Source: Cornus controversa
Lineage: Eukaryota; Streptophyta; Magnoliopsida; Cornales; Cornaceae
DNA: 64,000 nt
Direction: 5' to 3'
Assembly (NCBI GenBank): GCA_026545225.1
Contig: CM048851.1
Span: 32,487,956-32,551,955 of the forward strand
Shown: piece by piece, positions 49,742 through 61,469 of the stretch
Layout of the letters: the number at the start of each line of letters is the position of its first letter
How positions within the stretch are numbered: the stretch's first letter is position 1
Program-made: the position numbers and the translations under genes
The notes under the pieces: generated by a model
Database searches by the model: none
What the model was told of the DNA's origin: nothing
What the model saw: only the letters and a program-made list of their open reading frames with translations

Positions 49742-50311
49742 ATGACCTACCATTATTAGTTCATTCATGAAATTTTTAATTTTATTTTTTCAGCATTAAT
49801 GAAACGAGTGAAACCCAGGAACTAATAATAAGAATCAAGCAATCAATAGATGTCTCTCGTACCAAATTGGTAAATGGTAATAATGAACATTTAACATTAG
49901 GTGTAACCAACTAGAAATTAAATTCTGGAGTACATTTTTAGATGCAAGTCAACATTTACCGAACCCTAAGTGGATCTTGGCCCTCTTAGTTTGACTTCAT
50001 AGTGGCAAATCTTCAAAGGACATTGAACTGATAACAACAAAATATTAATTGCAAGAGATTGATTTGAGGATGGGCTTTTCTGGGTAGGTCAAAACTCTAC
50101 ACCATACACGTGGATTTTCGGTCCAAATGCATTAATCACTTAATTGACCTCGAAACTTTTCCTTAATTAATCATAATTAATTATGCATCAAGTCATATGT
50201 ACCAAAAGTTAATAGTCATACTCTAAAAAATCGGGTCCAAACAAGAGCACGGCGTGGTTTGCGCCTAATTGATGTTTGGACGTCTTTGAACATAGGTCTT
50301 CATGTTAATAG

Positions 50312-50314
<3 letters not shown>

Positions 50315-50365
<51 letters not shown>
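50315..50365. repeat. (AT)n microsatellite
   Basis: About 25 AT units. Confidence 0.9.
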
Positions 50366-50366
<1 letters not shown>

Positions 50367-50791
50367 GCACATATATATACATATATATATCTGACCCCTG
50401 CAAATTAGAAAAACATTTTTTTCTAATTTCATGTTGAGAAATGTCTCCTTTCTGAATACAATTCACTTACCTATGACCAAAACATGGATCTTGTCAGACT
50501 TCTTCCGATTAACTAGTCAATGAAGCCGGATTAATGACACACAAAAGCTACCTAATACATACTTGCACTATTTCGTTTAGTGTACTCCTACTAAGAAATA
50601 GGGTGCAACTTTCACGTGCTAACTTTAGTACAGAGCAATCACAAGTTTGACTAATCATTTTTCTAATTGGAATTGGAATTGGAATTGAATCTGACTTAAA
50701 AATTATCAACTCAAATTTAATTAGAATTAAAACTTGAATTAAGCTACAAATAACTCGAATTCAAATTCAAATTTATTAATTATTTTTTGTT

Positions 50792-50840
<49 letters not shown>

Positions 50841-51465
50841 CAAATTATGGTTAAGCTAGTCTCACGAGTGATTCATTTGTTATTATATCATAAAATGTAC
50901 GAATCGATATCTTCAATTATATATTTCATTGCTAAAAAAGTTAAGATTGTTTCAAACATCTTTTAGTTTTTACAGTAATTATGTCTAGTGTGGTATAGAA
51001 TATTTATATTGATAAAGTTAGTGTGACAATTTGAAATCTCATCTCAAGTTGCAGGTATGAAGTCAACCCAAGCTAAAAAATTTAAGAATTGATTAAGCTT
51101 GGGTTGGTTAAATCGAGTTGAAGGTTTGGTTAAAATTAAGTTATGATCTCATATGTCAAGATTGAGTTGGAGTTGTACTTTTAACTCATCCAAGTTACTC
51201 TCTTACAAGAGAGCTCTCGTAACAAGGACACGAACTCTCTATTTATTAACCACTGTATTGAGAAATTTATTAAAAGATTTTTTTCGCTTTTCATTAATTT
51301 TAAAAACTGTCTCAATCTAATGATTAATAAATAGAGAATTATCTTTGTATTAAGACTTATTATTTTCTTGTGAAGCTTACACAAGCATAGATGCATGTCA
51401 TCTCTTTTAGTGAAAAAAATCATCCCAGAGTCACCTATACAGCACGAACACTTCACTGAGGGTGT

Positions 51466-51640
51466 TGTATCTGTGTCAGACACTTGGATACCGTGTCGAA
51501 TACTTGGACACTTCTCGAACACGTGTCAAACACTTTATAGAAGTGTCCTAATATTTTTCTTTTGAGAACACTTCTCGAACACTCCTTGGACACTTCTCGA
51601 ACACTCCTTGAACTCCTCGAACACATGTCGGACACTTCGT
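51466..51640. repeat. Dispersed GTGTC/GACAC repeat with a 22-bp internal duplication
   Basis: Words like cgaacacttgg, ggacacttctcgaacac and acatgtcggacac recur in both orientations. The 22-bp unit containing cacttctcgaacactccttg occurs at about 51569 and 51591. Related stretches lie near 15720-15910, 43425-43500 and 63830-63920, so it is a dispersed family. Confidence 0.6.
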
Positions 51641-52466
51641 AACAGTAATGTATATTCAAGTGTTCTGAAAAAAAATTATATGCGACTAAATTATGATTAA
51701 AAATCTAAACTTAATATATGTAGAAGACTTAATAAGTTTGGTTCTTTAATTTATTTTATTTTATTTGTCTATTTTTGTTTATAAGTTTGTTTGGTTCTTA
51801 ATTGCTTGATAATGAATTAAAATATTTCTGTAAAATAATTTTTTTTCTTGAATAATTAATATATATTAATATATTATATTATTATTTTATAACCGTATCT
51901 CCTTACATCCTGAAAAAAATTCTTTCATCTTCTATCATTTTGAATTATTAGTACACAAAACATAGAGATAACAGGCAAATAAATTAAAGTAACATTAAAG
52001 TGTGAATCGAATCAATCATTTTTTTTTCTTTTTTTCTTTTAACACTTCTATTTCCTTTTTTTTTTATTTTTTTATTTCAAGATATATAAAGAGATGGGAG
52101 ATCTGTTTCATTGATGTCAACAAAGGCATGATAACATTGGAATCATCGAAAATGCTTCAACGCGTATTCATAACAAGTTGCATCATCATTTTCATTTAGT
52201 ATATATTGTCGTGTTACTTCTTGTGTGTGTATATATATTATATATAATATATTATATAATTGTATGCTTATCAGTTAAGATATTGGTTCGTCACCTTTCT
52301 ATCTGTCCTGCACTAAGCCCAGCTGTTTTTCTTTGATGGTGCATCTGATCTGACTTAAAACCACAAGTGGTAAGTCTGAGTCTAACTTAAAACCACAAAT
52401 AGTAAGTCTGAGTTTACATCTCTATCTCGATCTCGATCTCCATCATTTATATACTTGTAATTACTA

Positions 52467-52503
<37 letters not shown>

Positions 52504-53045
52504 GTCTCACTAAAACAAATGAGTGACATGCACTAAAGCAAGTAAATCAATGGATGCTTGAAAATTCTGAAACCTCTATTCACATATAAAATATATAACA
52601 AGTGCCCTACCTCTTGTTAGAATTTCTTTTCAAAAAAGAAATTGTGTAAATTAGTAGTTAAAGAATTTTATTTAATCTTCGTTAGTTATAAGGAATGTCC
52701 GGTTGAATGTGACGAGTTTGTTTTCTAAACCTTCTTTTTAAACCAAAATAATTGAGACACGCTATCATATTTTTATATTGTATTCAACTATACTGTCTCA
52801 TGTGACTATAGTTGATCACTCAACTACAAAAATATAATCCCTAAGTAATAACACACAATATTTAATTGATCTATCTCAACATAAATATTCATTTCGAGTT
52901 TCTATCGTTGTAGCAGAATATTGAAGATTCAAAATTGACCTTCCAAGACTTAAAATTTTAGATTGTTAATTTAATTTTTTTTGTAAAACTTGAGCACCAT
53001 TTATCATTTATATTAAACTTAAATTATATAGATTAATATTTTAAA

Positions 53046-53170
53046 GGGTAAAGTGCAAAAAAAATTCTACTATATAAAAAACGTGCAAAGACTATTTGTT
53101 GTTCGCAAAATCCGTTACATTTTTCAATTTGTGCAAATAAAGACAAATCTTTAATTATGTAGAAATTAAT
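53046..53170. repeat. Arm of the gggtaaagtgcaaaa MITE family
   Basis: It starts with gggtaaagtgcaaaaaaaat, then acgtgcaaag, and ends aatttgtgcaaataaagaca. The reverse complement of about 680-795 shows the same order. Only one arm is evident here. Confidence 0.5.
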
Positions 53171-53499
53171 CAATGAATTGACTAAATTACCCTTATTTTA
53201 TAAAAAAAAATTCAAAAAAAGCCAGCGTGAAATAATAAAAATAGTACTTTTGGATTTTTTTTTTTTTTAATTCTGACATCATCGTATGCCATCAAGGATA
53301 ATTTGTTCTAAAATTTAAAATTATAAAGATTTATATGCAGATACCATTTTCTATATAGCGAAACTTTTTTTTCTTTACATTTTATCGGAGTTGAAAAAAT
53401 ATTTAATAGAAGAAAACAAAATTCTTCTCATTCTGAAATCGAATCTAAAAATTGATCGATTTTAATACCAATTGTAACGAGTAAGTTGTCACCGACTTC

Positions 53500-53765
53500 C
53501 AAAAAAAACCTAAACAATTGTACGGGGCCGTCGAGCTCAGTTACCATGAGATTCCATGCCAACCCGTGAAGTTGTTCAATTGCTTTCATGTGAACCTGAG
53601 ACAGTAATAGTACGCGACGCGCCCACAGTAACTGGTCCGTTTCAAAGCGACACGTCACCGAAAGAAGGCTTCACCGACACAGAAGGCGGTCAAGTGAACC
53701 CCACATCCCGATACGGAAAAAGACAATTTTGGTCGCAACAGTTGACACAACGTCGCATGTGACTC
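53500..53765. other. GC-richer unique-looking island
   Basis: It is clearly less AT-rich than its surroundings, with acgcgacgcgcccac and cgacacgtcaccg. A 68-residue plus-strand ORF (53556-53762) runs through it but shows no domain or exon borders. It may be a captured gene piece or an orphan promoter-like fragment (ACGT-core words); I cannot identify it. Confidence 0.35.
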
Positions 53766-54370
53766 CTCTTTTCACGTTCACATCGTATCATTCTCAATCT
53801 CAATCCTTTGTTTAAAATATTTTTATTTATCGATCTACCATGAAATTAAATGGGATTATTTTAATTTTTTCTTTTTTTTTTTACGCTTTCCAATCAAATA
53901 AAATGCTTTCTTTCTCGAAATAAACATTGTATATTTTTCAGTATTTGTTGAGTGTACCGAGTACATTCGTTTTCTGACCAATCACATCTTTAAGTTCAAC
54001 AAGTCATGCATTCTGGATCTTTTGTTTATTGAGATTCGTGATATATAAATGTAACAGCTGTTTAGTTCTTGCACTTTGTTTCATGAATGACTAAAAATTC
54101 TCTGCACTGATATTTTCCAGAACTCTAAATTATGAAATTTGCAATTATTGTAACTCACCATACTGTTAGTGTAATTTTAAATTAAGTGTAACCCTAAAAT
54201 AAGTTATATAATATTATATAATCTTACACATTTTAATAACATAAGTTACTAATGATTGATAAGCTGCTAGTGATTGATATCAACCAAAATCGTTGTTATT
54301 GGAGAAACTAGAAGGCAACTCTCACGAAAGAGATAATGCTCATGGATGAAATGAATCATATTATCTTTTA

Positions 54371-54405
<35 letters not shown>

Positions 54406-55776
54406 ATTTTGTGTAGAATTTAAAATAGGAAAAATTACAAACCTCCAGACACTTTGAGAGAGAGAGAGAAATCGAGATTCATTGAATGAGTTGGAAGAGA
54501 AAGGATAGGGTTTCCTGTTCATCTCATGAATGGTACAATCTCTAAATTTTGATATTTGATAAATCTCTTATAGCTAGGTTTGGCCAATACTTAATGATAT
54601 AATAAACAACATAAAACTTTTTCAATTTTTTTTTTTTTTGTACTTAATTCCTAAAAACTTGAAAATGGTTCATGATTCTCTCATGTTTTCAATGTAATGC
54701 GTTGGATGGATTGCTTGTTTTAATATATGGGTTTGTTATTTCAAGCATTTGAGTTGGCATGAATGTTGGGGAAAATATCTATCTCGTGTTTTTCATTATA
54801 TTATATTGAAAGCGGAACACATTACATCAATAATAGATTACGTACTCGTGAAATAAATTAGATGTGATAATGCAACTTTATTTAAAAAAATGTAACATAT
54901 TTGCATTAGTGTTGTATCATCGATGAAATAGTATTGTAACTTTAATTGTAATGGTATTGAGTTTTTGGTGTAAATGTACAACAAAGTACTAGATAAAGCT
55001 TTGTATTAAAATAAAAAAATAAAAAGAATTCTAAGTCTTGAAGGGACATTTTATGACTAAGAAAGTATGGTTGTGAATTATACAAGTTCCATAAGATGAC
55101 AAAAATAATAAAATAAATAATAATAGACATTATCCATGTATCCCTATGGATGACAAGGAGAACAATGAATGAGTTGTGTCTCTTTCAATCTTGGCTAGCA
55201 AGCAACAAGTCATGACATTCATGTCTTAGACACCAAAAAAGAAGAAGAAGAAGAAGAAGAAAAAAGAAAAATGTTCAATGGCTCATCACATCTTGGTCCG
55301 ACATGAGATCATGGCAATAAATGTGGGTAGGAAAGTTAGGGCTTAGTTCACAATTTGAAGTTGATTGACTGAATCGTGAGAGAGAGAGATATTTGGTAGT
55401 ATGAAAATCATGTCTTATAATTAGATTTACAGAAGAAAAAAAACTAATTAAAATTTGATGAGACATATGGTCTTCATTCTAATTTCAATATACAAATTTC
55501 ATACCACCAAACATAATGTAACTGAATTTTATCAAAAGAATGAATGGATGATGTTATTGATGTAGTTCTAAAGTTTTTTTTTTTTTTTAGTGAATTAATG
55601 CTGCTTATTGGTTTGTAACTAATTAATTTTCCTATAATGTTTGCAATAAATGGCAAAAAAACGAAAAATTACCTCTCAGCTCTGTTGGGTAATTTACATT
55701 GAGACCACCAAAGACTTAATTCAAAGTGTGTCTTCTTTGTCTTTTAAATAAAAGGCTGAATGTTTTTCTATAGAAC
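53766..55776. other. Gene-free AT-rich stretch
   Basis: No gene supported. It contains (AT)n at 54373-54402 and (GAA)n at 55240-55262. Confidence 0.4.
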
Positions 55777-55779
55777 TAA

Positions 55780-56178
55780 TGGTTCGTTTCGTAAGAATGA
55801 AGAAAGAGGGGGTGAAGAAAATATAGGAAAGAAAAGATAATTTTCTTTCGTATGGTACGGAGGAAACAAGGAGAAAAAATTAAAGAAAATGGATGAATCA
55901 TTCTTCATGCTCTGTGAATTTTCATTCTTTCAAATATAAACACTTAAGAGAAAAGAAGAAAAGTAAGAATGTCATAGAAAATTTAAATTATAATACTATC
56001 TTTCATAATTTTTAAATAAACGCAATATTAACAATATTTTTCTTCTTTTTTCTCTTAACAAACAAAATAAGATATTATTTTCTTCTCTTTTCTTCGATCC
56101 AATTAAACAAAAAATATATTCTATCTATCTTTTCTTCTCTCTTAAGTTCAATTTTTTTCTTTACTAGCAAACGGAGGA
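55780..56178. mobile_element. Probable Tourist-like MITE, 399 bp
   Basis: TAA lies outside both ends (55777-55779 and 56179-56181). The ends, tggttcgtttcgtaag and inverted tcctccgtttgctagt, share the CGTTT core, but only about half the positions match. The interior has purine-rich left and pyrimidine-rich right halves, like the MITE at 21051. Confidence 0.5.
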
Positions 56179-56181
56179 TAA

Positions 56182-56821
56182 GTGTGTATGATTTATGTAA
56201 ATAAAAAAATCTAGATTGTACATGGAGCAAAGTCACCAAACCGACTTAGATGAACCAATCAGGTGCCATTACAATTTACAGCCACATGACCCTAATTCCT
56301 TGACACGTCCTTCTCTGACTGATCACCGCAAGAATCCTAGATGAATGCACCGTATATACTTAAATCATATGCATCAGCAAATCTTCAATGCCTCGAACGT
56401 TAAGAAATTTAGAATCTTTCATGGTGGGCCTATGTATATCTTTATTTATTTATATTCTCAAGGATAAATTAGGTTCACCATTGTTGAGGCATAGAGTAAT
56501 TGTATGAATCTTTTTTGTTAATTTAAAAATTACACCAACTCTTTGGTTGTATGTTTTTGTTAACGAGTGTGATTTTAGTTTTTGCCCTTAACAATTAGTA
56601 TATTATTTTAGTTGAAAAGTAGAGTTAAAATAAAAATATGAGAAAAATCTTGTATTTTGAAATTATATTTAAATTTGCCTATGTTTGGCAATAAAATTAG
56701 ACACGTGTGGTCGTCCAAGGTCACTTGTTCGTGAGGCTCGGATTCTCTTTTTATTTTGATAGTTTGCAAGCGTGTCAGAACAGTTATGTCCAAATCTACT
56801 GAATGTGTGCAAAGACACTAA
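56182..56821. other. Gene-free stretch
   Basis: Nothing supported beyond AT-rich sequence. Confidence 0.35.
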
Positions 56822-56912
56822 TGATGTGTTCGACTACGTGAAATTGGATTTGGTGGAATTGGAGCCTTGGAATTACAAAAAAAAAATCAATTACACGCAG
56901 CCAAACACACCC
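56822..56912. mobile_element. Very short Tourist-like MITE, 91 bp
   Basis: The left end has gtgttcgactacgtgaaatt and the inverted right end gtgtttggctgcgtgtaatt. TAA lies outside both ends (56819-56821 and 56913-56915). Confidence 0.55.
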
Positions 56913-57085
56913 TAAGTCTGAATTTGTTGGTTATTAATAAACTGAGCAAACTCGGATGTCAAGTAAATATTTCTAATGCTATAGTTGAGGTGGCTTGTAG
57001 ACTTTATGTAAGTTGACTTCATGTGATTGTGGAGAGTAGAAAATGACCATCTCACTGGTAACTTACTTCTGTCTCGAACAACACT

Positions 57086-57169
57086 ACGGGTTTCTTGAAG
57101 TATTAGCGTGTGTGTTTCTAGTTTGAAACGGGTTTCTTGAAGTATTAGCGTGTGTGTTTCTAGTTTGAA
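57086..57169. repeat. Perfect 42-bp tandem duplication
   Basis: The unit from acgggtttcttgaagtatta to tctagtttgaa at 57086 repeats exactly at 57128. Confidence 0.9.
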
Positions 57170-57490
57170 TTAAAAGAGAGCTAAAAAGTATTGATCGAAT
57201 AGCATTTAACAAGAGAACTGTAATACTATCATTAACATTGATTGTCGAATAAAAATTTATTACAACCTCTTTAATGTTACATCATCTTGATCCTAAGTAC
57301 ACTGAAACAAACTGAATGCAACCAAAAGTAGAGTTCTAAAAACTACTTGAATTTTAAGAGACTAGGAGTGCTAAGAAACTACTTGAGTTGGAAGAAAGGA
57401 TGCTAAGAAACCACTTGAGTTGAGAGAAAGAGAAACAAGCAGTAAATATGAGCAAAAACATTAAATGAGAATATAGTTCTAAAAAACTAA

Positions 57491-57897
57491 GTGTCTGTTT
57501 GGAGAGCTTCTTGGGAGATTGAAATGGGATTCTAAGCCCAAGAAGTCATTTTAAAAAAAATATTAGTGTTTGGTGAAATAAAAAAAATAGACTTCTAATG
57601 AAAGTCGAAGTCCTAAAGTTGAGAAAACTTGCTTTCGGAAGGGAGCCAGAATTATTTTAAGTAACAAATTTTATAGACAATTATTTTACCTCTTTTTATT
57701 TTGTAAAATTTGCCTATTGAGAGTAATTATTTAGGATAAATTTATCAAGTAAAAATTGTATTAATTGCGGAAGAAATTTCAAAAAATGTATCCACCAAAC
57801 AATTTTTTTCTTTTAAATTTCTTTTATTGGAGGTATTCTTTAAAGACCTTTTAAAAGGAAGGAATTTTAGAATCAGGAAGCTCCTCCAAACGGGACC
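57491..57897. mobile_element. Tourist-like MITE, 407 bp
   Basis: The left end gtgtctgtttggagagcttc and the inverted right end ggtcccgtttggaggagctt match with small offsets. TAA flanks both sides (57488-57490 and 57898-57900). The interior is AT-rich with no ORF. It interrupts an older minisatellite-like stretch: aactacttgagttt and related words occur on both sides (57340-57425 and 57900-57945). Confidence 0.72.
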
Positions 57898-58614
57898 TAA
57901 GAGTTTTAAGAAGGAACTACTTGAGTTTTAAGAAGGAACTAAGACATTTAAGTGATAGGTAATGTGAGACATTGGGTTATAATTGCTCGAAAGTAAGGGA
58001 TACCCGTTGGAGATGAGTTTATTTTTGTTTGTGGTGTTGAACCTCTTTCTTGTTGGAGGAAGTCCTTTATTTATAGATAGAGTCTTGCATGGATTCTTGA
58101 CTTTGGAAAGTATCATTTGTCGAATTGAACTCCACGTGGTTGGCTGTGATTTATTCTCTTAGTTATATTGGCACATGACTAATTATATGTATGTGGATTT
58201 GATGGTGATAATGAATCATCTAGTTAGGATAACTAAACTTGATCAAGATGAAACATCATTTTAGTTGGATGCTTGACTTACCTAATTGATGTCATCTACT
58301 AAAATGATCTTTCGGAAAAATTTCTTGTATCAGAACATTAAATGCGCTGCGCTGATCTCCGTATATATTAATATGTGAAATAAAAAAATATTAGGGACCA
58401 ACAAGAAAGTCGGTCGAGATTTTATTTGCTTCATCAGATTTGATCCTAACATCTTCTATAGGTGAATCTAATGCCGATATTTGTCTTGATCGAGTGAGTT
58501 CATAACCAAGTTTTCTGATCGGCTGTGGATCGAATTTTACTTCAATAACATTTTTTCTTGAATAACAATGCCTAGTCTTGGTTGACCGACCAAATGATCA
58601 ATTTGGGTGCAAAC

Positions 58615-58967
58615 TAGGAGTGCGCACGGTTCGGTTTGATTTGTTCTACAAAAATTAGAACCAAATTGAACTGTGAGGATTATGGGAAAACGGTTTAATT
58701 TGGTTCGATTTTACGGTTCTAGACTTGAAAATTAAAAATATATATATATAATATAGTGTATATAAAATAAATAATATAATATTAAAATATTTATAATATA
58801 ATATAAAAAATATATTATATATATAATAAATGGTTCGGTTTGGTTCCGCATAACTCCAAACCATAACCGATCCATTATTTAACGATTCTATAATTTTGAA
58901 ACTAAAACCGAATCGAACCATCGATTCAGTTTGATTTTTCAATTTCTTTGATTTTTTGTGGACTCTT
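58615..58967. mobile_element. hAT-type MITE, 353 bp
   Basis: The left end taggagtgcgcacggttcgg is a familiar plant hAT MITE start. The inverted right end aagagtccac agrees loosely. Flanking 8-mers gtgcaaac and atacaatc match at 5 of 8. Inverted GGTTCGGTTT / AACCGAATCGAACC phrases occur inside. Confidence 0.55.
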
Positions 58968-58975
58968 ATACAATC

Positions 58976-60445
58976 AGTTTATTAATAATTTTGAGAATAA
59001 TATTGAAAAATAATATAAAATATTAATTTCAATGGAAGTCACAGGTAAGTGAAAATATTTTAATGGATGTGAGTACCGAGTATACCTAGGGTGAAATTTG
59101 AGTGGACCAACTCAAACCTAGGAATTAATTTCTTGATAATTTTCGTACATTTTCTTATACATATTTACATTTGGAAAAAGCTAACTTCTTACTTCCGCGT
59201 AAAAGTTTAAATTGTACCCACACAAAATAAATCAAACATAAATTTACTGCTTACATTAATTTTGTCCCATGAGACTTAAATTTCTAACCTTTTATTTTGG
59301 AAAGGGTGATAATAATTTATTCGTTTTAGTGGCTTAATTTGATACCAACTCCATTTTCAATCTAATTTTTGTAATTCAAGTTCAAAATTCTCAACACAGG
59401 CAGAGCTCAGTTTGAGAGTTTGAACTCAAAATTGGGTTAAATTAAGCTTAGATTAAATATTTTATACCTCTCTATTTACTTTTAATTTTTACTGTATCAT
59501 GCTACATTAGTAGACTATTGTCTTTTTATTTTTTCTTACAAAATTGCTTTAATTCTCCTATCAAAATTTCTATGGCATGTTTCAATGTATTATTGTATAA
59601 GGAACATCTACTTCACATAAATCATCAACCTCACATGAGTTGTAGGGTTATAAACGCATTGCCAATCATATATATATATATATATTATTCTTGTAATATA
59701 AAAAGAGTCAGAGTCAAAGTGCCTTTGATGTTTCTGGATCGTTGTCGGTTTTCAAAAGAATTAAAGATTTTATTAAAAAATTAAATAAATAAAGATTCAA
59801 TTAAACAAAGGGCAAAGAATAGTGAAATCACTCATTAACCCCCAAAAGAAGGGAATTAACTTTTAAATAATCACTGTCTGTAATTTTATAGTAGAAAATC
59901 TATCTTAGATTAATCCACTTATTCTTTCAAATTTTCAATAACTACAGAGACAGAGACAGACAGAGACTTTGAGCAAGACTTGTCAAAACAAAAAGTGAGA
60001 ATTTGAGCAAGGAGATTGTGATATATATATATATATACATACACACATATAGTGTGTTTTGTGTGTTAAAGTGTCGATTTCGTAGAACATTTGAGAGCTG
60101 GGGCTTAAGATTTTGTATTTTACTACGCGGGACTAAGGGTTTGTTTTCTTTTCTATCACTATGTGTATGTGTCGGTGTATTTATACATTGATTGGTGTCC
60201 GGCAATTACGGCGAAAGATGGTATTTTTTGTCAAATTCTTTTTAACTATTTTATCAATTTTGGTGTCTACTGTCTTCTTCTCATAGATCTACATGCATGT
60301 TGCTGGGAAGTAAATGTAATTTCCACGGTTAGAGAGAGAAAGTAGAGAGAGAGAGGGGTCGTAATTATAAGCCAGATTTATGGCTATGAAGTCGAGCTTG
60401 GGAGGTGTCTCTATCGTAGTAACTTCACGCTTTTATTTCTCTCTC
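58976..60445. other. Gene-free stretch upstream of the methyltransferase gene
   Basis: No gene supported. Short GA, CA and TA tracts occur at 59946-60050. The distal promoter of the gene at 61470 may begin here. Confidence 0.35.
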
Positions 60446-60487
60446 TAAACACCCCTCTCTCTCTCTCTCTCTCTCTAGGGGTGTTTA
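60446..60487. repeat. Perfect 11-bp palindrome arms around a (CT)n core
   Basis: taaacacccct (60446-60456) and aggggtgttta (60477-60487) are exact inverse complements flanking about ten CT units. Confidence 0.8.
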
Positions 60488-60789
60488 ATGAGTGGTTAAT
60501 TGGACGGTGTTCATATTAAGTAATTAAAAATTATACTAGTTAGAATCGACTCTACTAATAAGCGCAAGTGTTTAATGCAGAGCTAAAAATATATATTTTC
60601 ATTATCAATATAGTATATATTGAATTGTATCTCATGTATGCCGATGAGAGGATAGTCATTCACGGGTGAGCTCTGTCGTGATTGGATCCATACAGAACCC
60701 CTTCCCCTTCCTATCTCTCTCTCTCTCTAAAATCAGGAGCCGCGTAGCTAAAGCTAGAGAGAGAAAGTGGGGGTGTGAGAGTTAAGAGC

Positions 60790-60885
60790 AGACAAAACTG
60801 AGGTTGTGCCGTGACAACTCATGTAAACCGCATCATAATACGCTGAATTTCGGGGTTTTGCTCTGGGTTTCTCTCTATATCTCAG
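60790..60885 (+). other. Probable 5' UTR exon of the methyltransferase gene
   Basis: A CT-rich stretch with a donor-like CTCAG|GTAGTG at 60885/60886 precedes the coding start. An acceptor ACCCAG at 61456-61461 lies eight bases before the ATG. This gives a leader intron of about 0.58 kb. The transcription start is a guess; CT/GA tracts at 60715-60770 are typical of plant core promoters. Confidence 0.45.
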
Positions 60886-61469
60886 GTAGTGTTTTCTTCT
60901 TTAACTACTTGCTCTGTTTTTTCTGTTCTTTGTTGGATTTTTTTGTGGTCAAGATGCCCTTTTTTTCAGTTGCATATTCGCTTAATTCAAATGGGTTTTT
61001 GCTAATTTATTTGTTTGGTTTGAGGTAATTTGACTGGAACTGAATTTGATTTGAAAATTGCCGTGTATTCTTGGAGTTCAAAGGGACTTATCCAATGATA
61101 GAACGTGTCATGGTCTCTCTAAATTAATGCATATGGTTTAGCTGTCCCTGTTCTTTGAATCTTAATTTTACAGTCTTGGTTTTATTCTTACAAGTACTTG
61201 GGAATTTTTTACTATTTTTTTCGGAAGTTAAGCACTTGGAAAGTTTTGTCTTCTGATTGATATGTGATATGATTGTTCTCTAAATCAACAGAATATGATA
61301 TGTTCCTTTATAGTTTGTGGATCTGGAATACGATTGTTCACTGTTTTCCTTCAATTTTTTTACACTAGTGGTTATTTCTTCTCATGTTTCAGCTGGTTTT
61401 CACTGAAGAACCTTCCTGGGTTTCTCATTCTTTCTTCAACTTGTTTGTGTGGACTACCCAGGTTGAAAA

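Larger units (their letters stand above)
49742..53045. other. Gene-free stretch
   Basis: No gene supported. It holds (TA)n tracts (50315-50365, 50795-50838, 52468-52498), poly-T runs and the gtgtcgaa repeat at 51466-51640. Confidence 0.4.
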
